Source: Haplosporangium gracile (taxonomy: Eukaryota; Mortierellomycota; Mortierellomycetes; Mortierellales; Mortierellaceae). From it: a DNA stretch of 64,000 nucleotides. Location: positions 54,362 through 118,361 of the forward strand of contig JAAAUF010000013.1 of the NCBI GenBank assembly GCA_015499985.1, written 5' to 3'. Within the stretch, counting starts at the first letter, position 1, and each line of letters opens with the position of its first letter. Positions 22,601 to 34,254 of the stretch are shown here, piece after piece. Both the position numbers and the translations under genes were made by a program. Under the pieces are notes generated by a model. It was not told where the DNA came from. It saw only the letters and a list, made by a program, of their open reading frames with translations, and ran no database searches.

Positions 22601-24959
22601 TCGATGCGCATGTTGACCAGCACCTTTGGAAGAATCTGATTGGCCCTGGTGGACTATTGAAGGACAAGACGCGTCTTTTGGTCACACATGGACTCTATCA
22701 TCTGAGCGAGGTTGACCAGGTCTTGGTGATGAAGGATGGGACTATTAGTGAGAATGGTCACTTTGATGAGCTGTTGGCGGCCAAGAGGGGGTTTTACCAG
22801 CTTAACCTCGAGTTCTCGGTCACTGCCAACAAGCACCGCAAGAAGTCTGCCAACAGGACCGCAACTTCGCCAACGAACACGACTTTGGAGACTGGAAGCG
22901 AGACAGCTGATGATACTGACGCTGCTACTGTTGTCACGCCCGCTGGTACAACGTCGAATCAGGATACCAAGACTAGCAACAACGACGAGGAGCTCAAACC
23001 CGCCGCAGGACTGGTCACCGCAGAGAAGATGGTCAGCGGCGGCGTAGGCTGGCACATGTTCATGGTCTACGCAAAAGCAGCCTCCTATACCAACATTATC
23101 TTTATCATCATCTTCTACATCCTCGTGGAGGTAGCCCAAGTCGGGACTAGCTTCTGGTTGCGGTACTGGTCAGATGCTGGCTCCGGACAGGACAAGTACT
23201 CTGTGGTCCAGTTTCTTGTGATTTATGCGGCTTTCACGTTGGCGTATATGGCGTTTAATATGGTGCTGTTCTATGTTGCGAATGTCCTTGCGGCTGTGAG
23301 AGGTGCAAGGCATATGCATGATCGGTTGTTGGAGAATCTGTTGAGGCAGCCTATGGCATTTTTTGATGTCACCCCGTAAGTTTTTTTTGGACGTTTTTTT
23401 TTTCGGTATGTACAGACCATTGGCTGTTCAAGTATTTTTATTTGATTTTTATCTAATCTCTCGTCTTTTGTTCTGTGGATAGTGTCGGTCGGATAATCAA
23501 CAGGTTCTCGACAGATGTGGACGCGATTGACGAGAACATCATCTGGAACCTAATTGACATTGTCTACTGCCTCGTCGCCATCGGCGGCACCCTCGTCGTC
23601 ATCTCCATCTCGACCCCAGAATTCCTCTACGCCGTGCCGTTCCTCACACTCTGCTACCTCTACATTCAATCTTATTTCCTCTCCTCCTCCCAAGCCCTCA
23701 AACGGTTCATGTCCGTATCAAAGTCTCCGCTCTACCAACATTTCTCAGAAACCCTTGCTGGCGTCTCCACCATCCGTGCCATGTCTGTCAAATCGAGGTT
23801 TATTCGAGTGAATGGAGAGAAGGCGGATCTGTCTGCAGAGACGCAGTTGGCGTTTGGGATGGGCAATCGGTGGTTAAAGGTGCGGTTGGAGTTTTTGGGG
23901 GCTTTGATTGTCTTTGACGCGGCGTTGCTGGCGGTCTTGAGCAAAGGTAATGGTCTGGTGGGGGCCAGTTTGGTAGGCCTGTCGTTGACGTACGCGATGA
24001 ATATTACTGGGGATATCACGTACCTGGTCCGGTCTTGGGCCGAGATGTCGAACCAGCTGATTAGTGTTGAGAGGATTGAAGAATATGCCGAGTTACCGCA
24101 GGAGGCTCCTCTTGACACTGGTGTGGCTCTTCCTGAGGGTTGGCCGGCAGAGGGGAAGATTGTTTTCAAGAACTTTTCGGCGAGGTATCGGGAGGGTTTA
24201 GAGCCCGTTTTGAAGAACGTGTCGTTTGAGGTGGCACCCGGAGAGAAGGTTGGGATTGTGGGGAGGACGGGAGCTGGGAAGTCGTCGTTGACCTTGGCGT
24301 TGTTCCGGATGATTGAGGCCAAGGATAGTTATTGGGCCCGGACTACCACTGCTAGTTCGCATGATGCCCTTGGAGGAGACCTAGGAGAAAGAGGAGGAGG
24401 ATCGATTGAGATTGATGGTGTGGATATTTCGACACTCGGCCTCAAGACCCTCCGAAGTCACCTTTCAATCATCCCCCAGGATCCCACACTGTTCGCGGGG
24501 ACCATCCGCGAGAACCTGGACCCCTTCCACGAATCGACCGATGCCGAACTCTGGACAGCCCTCGAACGCGCTCACCTAAAGCCCCTTATCTCTTCCCTCT
24601 TTGGTGGGCTGTCGTACGAGGTTGCGTCAAACGGAGAGAACTTTTCGGTGGGGCAGCGGTCGTTGATCTGTCTGGCCCGTGCGTTGCTTCGCAAGACCAA
24701 GATCCTGGTGTTGGATGAGGCGACAGCTGCTGTGGATGTAGAGACGGATGATTTGATTCAGCAGGCAATCCGAGAGGAGTTTAAGGACAGGACGGTGTTG
24801 ACGATTGCCCATAGGATCAAGACGGTAATGGATTCTGACAAGATCCTGGTGTTGGAGAAGGGCGAGATAGAGGAGTATGAGCGACCGGAAGTGTTGTTGA
24901 GGAGGAGGGAGGGATCGTTGTTTTTCCGCTTGGCTGAGCAGGCTGGTGAGGTGCATTGA
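19637..24959 (+). CDS. ABCC (MRP-type) full ABC transporter, tandem copy 1
   Basis: Five exons, 19637-19749, 20029-20272, 20403-21549, 21650-23375 and 23483-24959, give 1568 residues. The first exon and its donor (19750) are inferred from similarity to the neighbouring copy: ...SWAPSS...VDPSVCLFD aligns with its WGPTSPN..DLTPCFE. Order: extra N-terminal membrane domain (TMD0), TMD1, NBD1 (Walker A GRIGSGKSS near residue 699, signature LSGGQKQR, Walker B ending YLLDDP), TMD2, NBD2 (Walker A GRTGAGKSS near 1337, signature FSVGQR, Walker B LVLDEAT). The Asp in place of Glu after NBD1 Walker B is normal for ABCC: one degenerate and one catalytic ATP site. Family members export glutathione conjugates and organic anions, often into the vacuole; the substrate here is unknown. 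Confidence 0.88.
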
Positions 24960-26814
24960 AGTCTGAAGAAGAGAGGGAGCATTGGGTGTCGTTATTGAGA
25001 TGTCTAAATGGATACCCCTTTTGGTGGATGTGTTTGATGCAATATATGGTTGCCATTCTGGCGATCGTAACATGGACATAGATGGGGACGAACAGCATTT
25101 AATTTTTATTTTGAATTGAAACGCTTGGCATGCAGCCAGGCACATTTTGACTCAGGGCCACAAAAACAAAACAAGAAAAAGCAGCAATTGAACAAGAAAA
25201 CAAGAAAACACAAGGAAAAACAAAACGCTATCATTTACCGAAAGAACGGACGTTTTCATTTTTCTTCATCACCAAGAACAGGGAAAGGGAGATAACTTTA
25301 ATTTATGAATGTTCCCAGGAGCAATGAACAATAAGGAAAGCATGAGGATTTGACATCCCAAGATCAAGGAATGCCCTCGGTATTTGGTAGAGTTATGGAG
25401 AGAGATCGACGGCGCCGGAAAAGGATTCGATCTGAGATTAGAAATAACAAGGGGGATCTTGACTAAAGATGGTCACGATTTTGGGATCAAGGAAGGGGTC
25501 CAAGCTGGGAAACATTTTGTTGTGATTGTGGCAAGCTAAAAATTCATTCTCCTAATCTCAGATCTGAATTGGGATTTGTGTCGTGTCCTGCGAGAAGGAG
25601 TGACGACGTTGGGAGAAGGTATGCAGGGATGCAGAGAGAGAAAGGGGAAGAGGGGAAGAGGGGAAGAGGGAAGAGGGGAAGAGGGGAAGAGGGAACAGGG
25701 ATGATGACAAGGAACAAGACAGAAACAAGGAAAAGAAAGGGCGGAAAAAGAGGACCATTTGTCATGTCGTCAAGAACTCTCGCACTACTTTTCACAAGCA
25801 GAGAAAGTACAAGAAAAAAAATAATAATCCCTATTTATTGTTGCACAAACGAGACGACAGGAGCGAATATACCCTGTCGGTACGTATGGGTTCCAATCCT
25901 CTTTTTTTTTTTGCTCCAGTGCTCCAGTGCACCATCGTGTAGGATGGAGCAGAAAGAGGAAAAGAATTGATTAGGAGGACGAAGAACAAGAAAGCTGTCA
26001 ACCCTGTATTATCTCACAAGTCAGGCTGTTGCTTTGTTGTTCAATTCTTCATAAGTTAAAGAGCAAAAAGAAAAGAAAAAGAAACTTTAATTTTGCGAGC
26101 ATGGCAGTGAAAAATGCAGATTGTCGCCTAAAGGGTAGCGAACTGATGTGTCCCTAACTTGACGTTCATGCCCTCAAGAGGAGATTTTCCTTCTTTGGAC
26201 GAGCAAAAACGAGGACAAAGTAAAGTTTTAGTATAGTGTCACTTGTGCTGAATAACATTTTGCAAGCCCGCCCGCAGTAACAAACGGCTAAAAAAATACT
26301 CAGCGAAATGGCCAGGCTTTTTTTCCCTACTCTTTTCTCACTTCTTTTGAGAAAGGGGTTGATATGACACAAAGGTCCAAGAAATTCTTCTTGCCGTTGT
26401 TGTTGTTTCCGAGAATTCATTCTCTCGAAATTAAGAAGGTGGGAGGACAGTCTCTTGGTTACCATCGTTATCGGGAATTGCCGCCAGCAGCAACCCTGGG
26501 CGACAAGTATAAAAAGTGTCGTCAACGATCAGACTAAAAGATAAATTTTAGACCTTGTTCTTTCACATCAGCATCCCACACCCGCTTTTTTCTTAGTCGT
26601 TTTGTTTCATTTGTGGGAGAGTGCACATACACATTAACACTTCTTAGACTTCTTTTTCATCTGCCATCCCCATCGCTCTTCATTTTTTTTTTTTTTTTTT
26701 TTTGTATAAATACCTTCCCCATCCTCCCTCGCACCCACTTTTACTCCAATCCTACCTCTCCTTCCCTTCCTTACCCTTTTCCTTTATTTTGTTTCTCACC
26801 CTGGGCATATCACC
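24960..26814. other. Intergenic between the two ABCC genes
   Basis: Holds a short purine minisatellite at about 25641-25697 (GGGGAAGA-type units), a poly(T) run at 26682-26702 and TATAAATA at 26705-26712, about 100 bases before the next ATG. No gene was recognised; frames at 25544-25970 are read-outs of the minisatellite. Confidence 0.55.
25641..25697 (+). repeat. GGGGAAGA-type minisatellite
   Basis: About seven imperfect tandem units of G3-4 A2 G A in a purine tract. Simple sequence, probably neutral. Confidence 0.7.
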
Positions 26815-29800
26815 ATGAGTTCCGGGTACTGCGGAGACCAAGAAGGATGGGTAAGGGATATCTTGATACTTTAGGGACAGACATTCTTAGGGATCTGGCA
26901 TTCCTCCCTTTCATACATTTTTTGTTGAAATCTCGAGTCTCACCCTTTTTGTTCTTGCTGTTAAAATTCAACAATAGGGTCCCACATCACCCAACAGGAT
27001 CGATCTCACCCCTTGCTTCGAATCCACAATCCTCTTAACACTCCCTGCTTGCTTGGCCATCGCTGCCTTCTCTTACCGTACATGGACACTCTACAGGAGC
27101 GGACAAGCCCATGGACTAGGCAGAACAAACTTGATCTATTGGCTGGGACAATCCTTCATGTTGGTTTCTACGGTTGCCCTTATTGTTAGAGCAGCATTGT
27201 CTGGAAGCGAGGATCCATATTCACCTGCCACTGTGCTCGCTAGCGCATCCATGGCTACTGCATGGGTACGTTTTGTTATTTTGTCATTTTTCTTGCATAT
27301 CTCCGGCGAGGGCAGTTCACACAGGCGCACAAAAGGCTAACAAATCGACCTTCTGTAATCTAGCTGTTTGCCATAATTCTTAACAGATTCGAACACCGCT
27401 ACGAGATTCGCTCGTCAACCGCCATCTACTCCTACTACCTCCTCTCAATCGTCGCAGGAGCCATTACCACCCGCACCCTCAGCGCCCTTTCCTCAGGGTC
27501 ATCGACCACCCTCTACTACGTCTACTATGGATCCATCGTGCTTGGATTTGCAGTAGAGGCATGGCCACGTGGAAAGACCCATGTTCAGCAAGACAGCAAC
27601 GCCAGCTCCTACGAGAAGGCCAACATTTTTTCACGCTATTGGTTCCACTACATCCAACACCTCATCTCGGACGGATATAAGCGACCTCTGCAGGCAGCTG
27701 ATGTTCAAGGAATGATGCCTCACAGGATTAAGACCAAATTTTCGTACTCGTACCTTTCTGACAAGTGGGATGCGCATCTTGCTAAGCGCGCTGCCAAGGG
27801 AAAGGAGCCTCAGTTGATGAAGTTACTTCTTGTGGCCTATGGACCTCAATGGGTTCCTGTCCTTATTTACAGGTTCTTGGCGTCTGTGCTGCTGTTCGTT
27901 GCTCCCGAGTTGATGAACCAGCTGTTGTCATTCACAAACTCTTTCTCGACAGATGCGCCTCAACCCGTGGCGCTCGGAATCATCTTGTCGTTCGGCATGT
28001 TCTTTGCGACAATCATGAGTGCGCTGATGGAGGGTCAGTACAACCAGCTGATCATGAACATGGGTATCGAGGCCCGTACCGCCCTGATTTCCATGATCTA
28101 CCGCAAAGCTCTAAAGCTCTCTCCCGCCGCCAGACAGACCCAGACACCCGGAGAGATTAACAACCACATGTCGGTCGATGCAGAGAGATGGTCGCAGGCC
28201 TTGCCCTTGACTCCCTTCTGGTTATCGGTTCCCCTGGAGATCTGTATTGCGCTTTGGTTGTTGTACCGTCAGCTAGGGTGGGCTGCACTTGCTGGATTGG
28301 TTACTATCATTGCTGTCACTCCTCTCCAGGGCTGGATCGCTGCCTTCTTCTCAAAGGCCAAGGACGCTAAGCTCACTGCTATGGTATGTCACTTTTTGTC
28401 TCTTTATGGCTATTAGTTTGATGTTGAAGCGCGGGTGAACGATGTAAGCTGACCTTTTGTTTTTGTTTTTATGTATTTAGGACAACCGCATTCGTTTGGT
28501 TAATGAAGTCCTGTCAGGAATCAAGATCGTCAAGCTCTATGGCTGGTATGTCAATTTTGATGTGGGGTATGGGGGTATGACCCTAAGCCCTGTTAATTGG
28601 CAGCACTCTTGAAATCTAACTTTCCTTCCTCCTTTCACCGCTAATAGGGAATCCTCGTTCCGCAACAAGATTGCAGTGTACCGTAATCGCGAGCTCTCGA
28701 TCTTGCGCAAGATGGGAATTGCCTTCTCGTTCATGACCATCATGTTCAGTTCGATGACCCTGTTGATTGCTCTTGTCTCCTTCAGTATCTACGCCACCGT
28801 CGGAGGCCCAGGATTCACACCCGGAGACATCAATTCTCAGACCATCTTTGTCTCGATTACTCTCTTTGGAATGCTTAACCGACCTATCGGTATGCTTTCC
28901 TACATCTTGGGAGAAACCATCGGCCTCATCGTCGCCACCCGTCGTATCCAGGCCTACCTGTTGTCCGAGGAGCTCGCTGATGACCAGATCGAACGCTCAG
29001 ATGACTTGCCCAAGAACCCTGCCCAATCTGTCATCGAGATTAAGGGTGGTGTCTTTGCCTGGGACAAAGATGGACCCGAAGAGGAGACTGAGAAGCAGAT
29101 GAAAGTCCGGGAGAAGAAGGAGGCCAGGAAGCGTAAGCTGGAAGCTAAGGAGGCTAAGGAGGCTGGTTTGCCTGTCCCTGTCCGTGCCGAATCTGTCGAA
29201 CGCAACTATGAGCCCACCCTCAAGAATGTCACCCTTTCGGTTGACCGCGGAAACCTTACAGCCATAGTCGGTCGTGTCGGTCAGGGCAAGACTTCGCTCT
29301 TCAACGCCATGATCGGAGATATGTACAAGCGCCACGGAACGGTTAGAATGTCAGGTCGTGTCGCCTATGCCCCTCAACAGACTTGGATCATCAACGCCAC
29401 CGTCAAAGATAACATTGTCTTTGGTCTTTCCTTTGATCAGGACAAGTATGACCGCATCGTGTACGCCGCTGGACTTGAACCCGACATCGAGATGCTCCCT
29501 GCCGGCGACCAGACGGAGATTGGCGAGCGTGGAATCAACCTGTCGGGTGGCCAGAAGCAGCGTGTTTCGCTTGCTCGTGCCGCCTACCAGGACGCTGACA
29601 TTTACCTTCTGGACGATCCTCTGAGTGCCGTTGATGCGCATGTTGACCATCATCTGTGGCAAAACCTGATTGGACCCAGTGGATTGTTGAAGAACAAGAC
29701 GCGACTTTTAGTCACCCACGGCATTCACCATTTGAGCGAGGTCGACCAGATTGTTGTTATCAAGGACGGCGAGATCAGCGAGACCGGCAGATACCAGGAG

Positions 29801-31953
29801 CTACTTGACGCTAGGAACGCCTTCTACCAGCTCATTCAGGATTATTCTGTCGCCCGCAAGGAGAAGGACGATTCTGACTGTGAAGCCGAAACTATCAACG
29901 AAGTCGAGATCAGTGCTGGTCCCACCACCACCGAGTCTAAGATCGAGAAGGTTGACGATAAGTTGGACGAGAATGCTGACCTGACTGAGGAGGAGACGAT
30001 GAAGGTTGGAGGTATTCAGTGGAACGTCTTCAAGATCTACGCCAACTCCGCGTAAGTCGTCGTTTACACCCCTGCTTGTTTCTTAGATCGACGTAATGAC
30101 TTCAAATTCGTTGCATTCTGACAAATCTCCTTGTTTACGTTTTTCCGTATAATAGTGGTATGTTTAATGTCATTCAGATCCTTATTTTGTTTTGCATCAT
30201 CCAGGGCTGCCAGATCGGAACCAACACCTGGCTCGAGCACTGGGTCAACGTCGCCAAGACCTCTACCCACACTATCGGCTACTACATGGGCGTCTATGCC
30301 GCTTTGGTCGTCATTTTCATGCTGTTGATCGTCTGGACTTCATACACCACCATGGTCTCTGCCGGTGTCCGCGCCTCGAAGCAGCTCCACAACATGCTTC
30401 TGAACAATATTCTCCGTTTGCCCATGTCCTTCTTCGACACTACCCCCACGGGTCGTATCATCAACCGTTTCTCGTCCGATATCTTCAGTATTGACGAGAA
30501 ACTCCCCTGGTCTTTCCACGACATGTTCTTTTGTGGTGTCTCTGTCACTGGCAGTTTGATTGTCATTTCTGTCACGACTCCCGTGTTCTTGGCCATCGTC
30601 CCTCCCATCTTTATTATTTACGGCTTTACGATGACCTATTACATTGCCTCCTCCCGTGCCTTCAAGCGTATCGAGTCTGTCGCCAAGTCGCCCCTGTACC
30701 AACATTTCTCGGAGACCTTGTCTGGTGTTTCGACCATTCGTGCCCTTCGTTGCAACGAACGCTTCATTGCCAACAACGCCTCCCGTTCAGATCTGGCATC
30801 AAACGCCCACTTTGTTTGGGCCGTCGGTAGCCGCTGGTTGAACGTCCGTCTCGAGTCCCTCGGATCGGTCATTGTCCTTGCCGCCTCTTTGTTTGCCGTC
30901 TTGGCTCGCAACAGCGTCAACCCCAGCATGGTCGGCATGTCGCTTGCCTATGCCCTGAACATCACGGTCGATATCACTTGGCTTGTTCGCTGCCTCTGCG
31001 AGGTCCAGTTCGAGATGGTTGCTGTTGAGAGAATCGATGAGTATGCCAACAAGAACCAGGAGGCACCTAACTTTACCAACGTCACTGTTCCCGAGAACTG
31101 GCCCGGTGAGGGACATCTTTCGTTCAAGTCTTACTCGACTCGCTACCGCCAGGGTATGGATCTGGTCCTCAAGAAGGTCTCGTTCGAGGTTCTGCCAGGT
31201 GAGAAGGTTGGCATTGTTGGACGTACTGGTGCTGGCAAGTCTTCGTTGACCTTGGCCCTGTTCCGTATCATCGAGGCCGCCAACAGCCACTGGGCCAAGG
31301 CCAGCCACAATGGGGTCGACATGGATGACGATCCTGCCAAGAAGGCACAGGTCGCTTGCCTGGAGAAGGTAGAAGTCGAGGAGGATGGCGGGTCGATCTG
31401 GATCGATGGTGTCGACATCTCTACTGTAGGGCTGGAGACTCTCCGTCAGCACCTTGCCATCATCCCTCAAGACCCCACTCTCTTTGTCGGCACTGTCCGC
31501 GATAACCTGGATCCCTTTGACCAAGCGACTGATGCCGAGATTTGGAAAGCTCTCGATCGAGCCCATTTGAAGGCTTATATCTCCACGATGCCTGGTAGGT
31601 TGTCGTATGAGGTGACGCAGAATGGTGACAACTTCTCTGTAGGGCAGCGATCGCTGATCTGTCTGGCCCGAGCGTTGCTTCGCAAGACCAAGATCTTGGT
31701 GCTGGACGAAGCCACTGCGGCTGTGGATGTTGAGACGGACGAGTTAATTCAGCGGACTATCCGCGAGGAGTTCAAGGATAGAACGATTTTGACGATTGCC
31801 CATCGCATCAAGACCGTCATGGACTCTGACAAGATTTTGGTTCTGGAGAAGGGGCAGGTTGAGGAGTATGAATCCCCGAGTGAGTTGCTAAAAAGGAAAG
31901 AGTCCTTGTTTTATAGATTGGCGGAACAGGCCGGTGAAGTCACGTCAGGTTAG
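26815..31953 (+). CDS. ABCC (MRP-type) full ABC transporter, tandem copy 2
   Basis: Six exons, 26815-26850, 26978-27265, 27364-28383, 28481-28545, 28648-30051 and 30156-31953, give 1536 residues. The 12-codon first exon ends in EGW and joins GPTSPNR..DLTPCFE, the conserved start of MRP-type proteins. NBD1: Walker A GRVGQGKTS near residue 678, LSGGQKQR, YLLDDP. NBD2: Walker A GRTGAGKSS near 1291, FSVGQR, LVLDEAT. The NBDs are very close to copy 1, while TMD0 and linkers differ more. The intron at 28384 (LTAM/DNRI) is absent from copy 1, and copy 1's TMD2 intron (DVTP/VGRI) is absent here, so the duplication is not recent. Confidence 0.92.
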
Positions 31954-32878
31954 GTGACTTTGCATAGGCTAATATAAACCAAATTAACACAGCCACTCGT
32001 TTTTGGCTGCCAATGGGAAGGACACTCGTTTTTTTTTTTTCTCAAAGAATAAAAGGAAGTGAAAAGCTGAATTTTTTTCTTTCTCCTCGACATTAGGATT
32101 ATTTCTTCCGTATGTGCCTATCCTTTGTTATGGATGCGCTTGTGAGCTGCTTCTATCCAGTTACATCTACTACACAAAGCCGTTGCTTTCTCTTTCATGC
32201 CTCGTGTCACTGTCCCTGTTTGTGGCATATATGATTGATCATTCTTGTTAGTCACATCCTGATTGATCAATGCCGATCTTGTATTTTATTGTTCGGTGTC
32301 GGACATTTTCTTTGCCAACTCTATTATTATTTTCTTGTCTGTCTAACCTCTCATGATAAAATAATGAAAAATCTGCAACGCATAAAAAGGGAAACAGAAA
32401 GGAAAGAGAAGTGCAAGAGATGTCATTCATTACTAGACTGAAGAATTATCAGCGGATCGGTTTAGAGCTCTCTCGCTTGTAGTCTTGGATGATCTTAATC
32501 CGGTGTTCCAGTCGATTCTGGGCTCGAAAGTTTCAATTGTTAAGAGAGAGAGGGAGAGGGACAGGGAGAGGGGGGTGTCCGTTGTAAACTAGCCCAGCAG
32601 AGCGAGTTTCATGCAGGTTGGAGGGAATAAGAATAATATATGACCGTTACTAGCTTCTGCATTCAGCTATAAAAAGTGATGAACGAAAACAATTCGTCTT
32701 AACCACCTGTCCTTTCTTCCTTCTTCCTCTTGGTTTGTTACAATCTCTGCGCATATACACCCTACTCACGCACGTACAGTCACACGCAGATCTCGCGTCC
32801 TTTTCTCTTCCTTTCTCTCTAAATTTTGACTAAACACAACGCGGCACTGACACACTCCCTACAACAAGTGCAATAACA
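31954..32878. other. Intergenic
   Basis: A/T-rich sequence with a GA-rich simple tract at 32543-32572 and a leader-like stretch before the ATG at 32879. Nothing else recognised. Confidence 0.5.
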
Positions 32879-33985
32879 ATGGTTAACACTGAATCTTTGG
32901 ATGTTCTCCCCTTGAGCCCCTGCACCAACGGAAGCTTGGGGTTTGGGAATCAACTCCTGGGGGGTACTCTCTTGAGACATGTTGAGATCTCGTCGACGGC
33001 CGAGTTGGTCGAGCATACCGCGACTGAGGTTGCAGAAGTTGCAGAGGAAGTCAATGCTGAGACCATCGCACAGGAAGACCATACTGACAACGAAAAACGG
33101 TATGAGCAGGATCAGGAAGACGAGGAGGTTAATGCTGAGACTGTTAATAACGAGGTTGAGGCTCTAGCAGAGAAGGTTTCTGCTGCTACAACCCTTGACG
33201 ATGAGACTGAGGACCACGAGGAGACCACCCAGGAGCAGCAGGAGGAGGAGCACAGCGGGCACTTGGAAGAGAAGGAAGAGACAAAGCCCGAAGTCGTCGA
33301 GGCCTCACCCACACTTGCTGCCAGACCCGTCTCATCGACCGTGGCAACCGCTACCACCGAAAAGATCGCCTCTGGGGTTCCTCAACGCGCCATCCTCTCC
33401 GGCGTTCCCACCGCCGCACAAGCTCGTGGCCTCTCCGCCGCCAGTCTCGCCCTTAAGAAGAAGCAAGCCGCAGAGAACGCCGCCGCAGCACTCAAGGCCG
33501 TCGCCGTCGAGATCCCCGAGACAGACTCCATCTCGAATCGGATCCGAATGTTTGGCGGTGCAGCCCATACACGCACAGGCGGATTCAAGAAGTGCAATGT
33601 CCGCGACATGGTCCAAAAGTTCAAGGATGTCGATGAGAAATCTCATGAGGACATCGCCCACGTCGTCAAGGGCCACAACAATGCCGAACCCCGCGGCGTC
33701 TGCGGCGCTTACTCTCTCTCGACCGCCTCCCGTCCACTCCGCCCAACTCCTCGTCGGAAGATGAGCCACGAGTTGACAGAGAACGAGACTCGTGGGAGCG
33801 CCAAGATGTTTGGAGGAATGGCCAAAAGTGCCCCGAACTCGTCTGAGTCGTCTTCGGATTACAGCAGGAACAGCGACGAAAACGACCGGTTGGGTGTCAG
33901 CCAGGAGAGTGTCCAGAGCGTCAAGAACGCCAAGAGCCTCTTTGAGAACTTGGCCCGTAATGAGGCTTCTAGCGCTCAGATGTAG
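32879..33985 (+). CDS. Acidic, largely disordered protein with repeated short MFGG-type motifs
   Basis: Single exon, 368 residues. Residues 40-145 are Glu/Thr/Val-rich and disordered; 170-210 are Ala/Lys-rich and probably helical. The C-terminal half holds short related motifs: SNRIRMFGG (219-227), GSAKMFGG (306-313) and KNAKSLFENLA (349-359), a Lys/Arg-x-x-Phe pattern repeated at the ends of conserved-looking patches, plus VRDMVQKFKDVDEKS near 241-255. Repetition of such motifs suggests a binding scaffold, but I do not recognise the family. The start is supported by the A-rich AACA just before the ATG and by the lack of any upstream in-frame ATG nearby. Confidence 0.75.
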   Translation: MVNTESLDVLPLSPCTNGSLGFGNQLLGGTLLRHVEISSTAELVEHTATEVAEVAEEVNAETIAQEDHTDNEKRYEQDQEDEEVNAETVNNEVEALAEKVSAATTLDDETEDHEETTQEQQEEEHSGHLEEKEETKPEVVEASPTLAARPVSSTVATATTEKIASGVPQRAILSGVPTAAQARGLSAASLALKKKQAAENAAAALKAVAVEIPETDSISNRIRMFGGAAHTRTGGFKKCNVRDMVQKFKDVDEKSHEDIAHVVKGHNNAEPRGVCGAYSLSTASRPLRPTPRRKMSHELTENETRGSAKMFGGMAKSAPNSSESSSDYSRNSDENDRLGVSQESVQSVKNAKSLFENLARNEASSAQM

Positions 33986-34254
33986 GACAATTGTAGAGGT
34001 GCTTGCAGGGTAGTTCGCTTCTTTTTTGTTGTTGTTTTTATCATTGCTGTCTCGTAGAGTGTCTTCTCTGTTTCAAAAGCGGCGCGAACTGAATTTTATG
34101 CCTTTTTATCCTTCATAACATAAATCACAAGCGCGTCCTTCTTTTTTGCAAGTATTGTTTTGGTCATGTGATCGTAGGAAATGTTAAGTCTATGTTGTAT
34201 GTATTTTTTGTTGATAATGGATTGTGTCCTGACTGGTTCATGTATCGCGACTAC

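Noticed and set aside
30799..31566. 255-codon frame antisense to ABCC copy 2
   Set aside because: Shadow of the TMD2/NBD2 coding sequence; no domain of its own.
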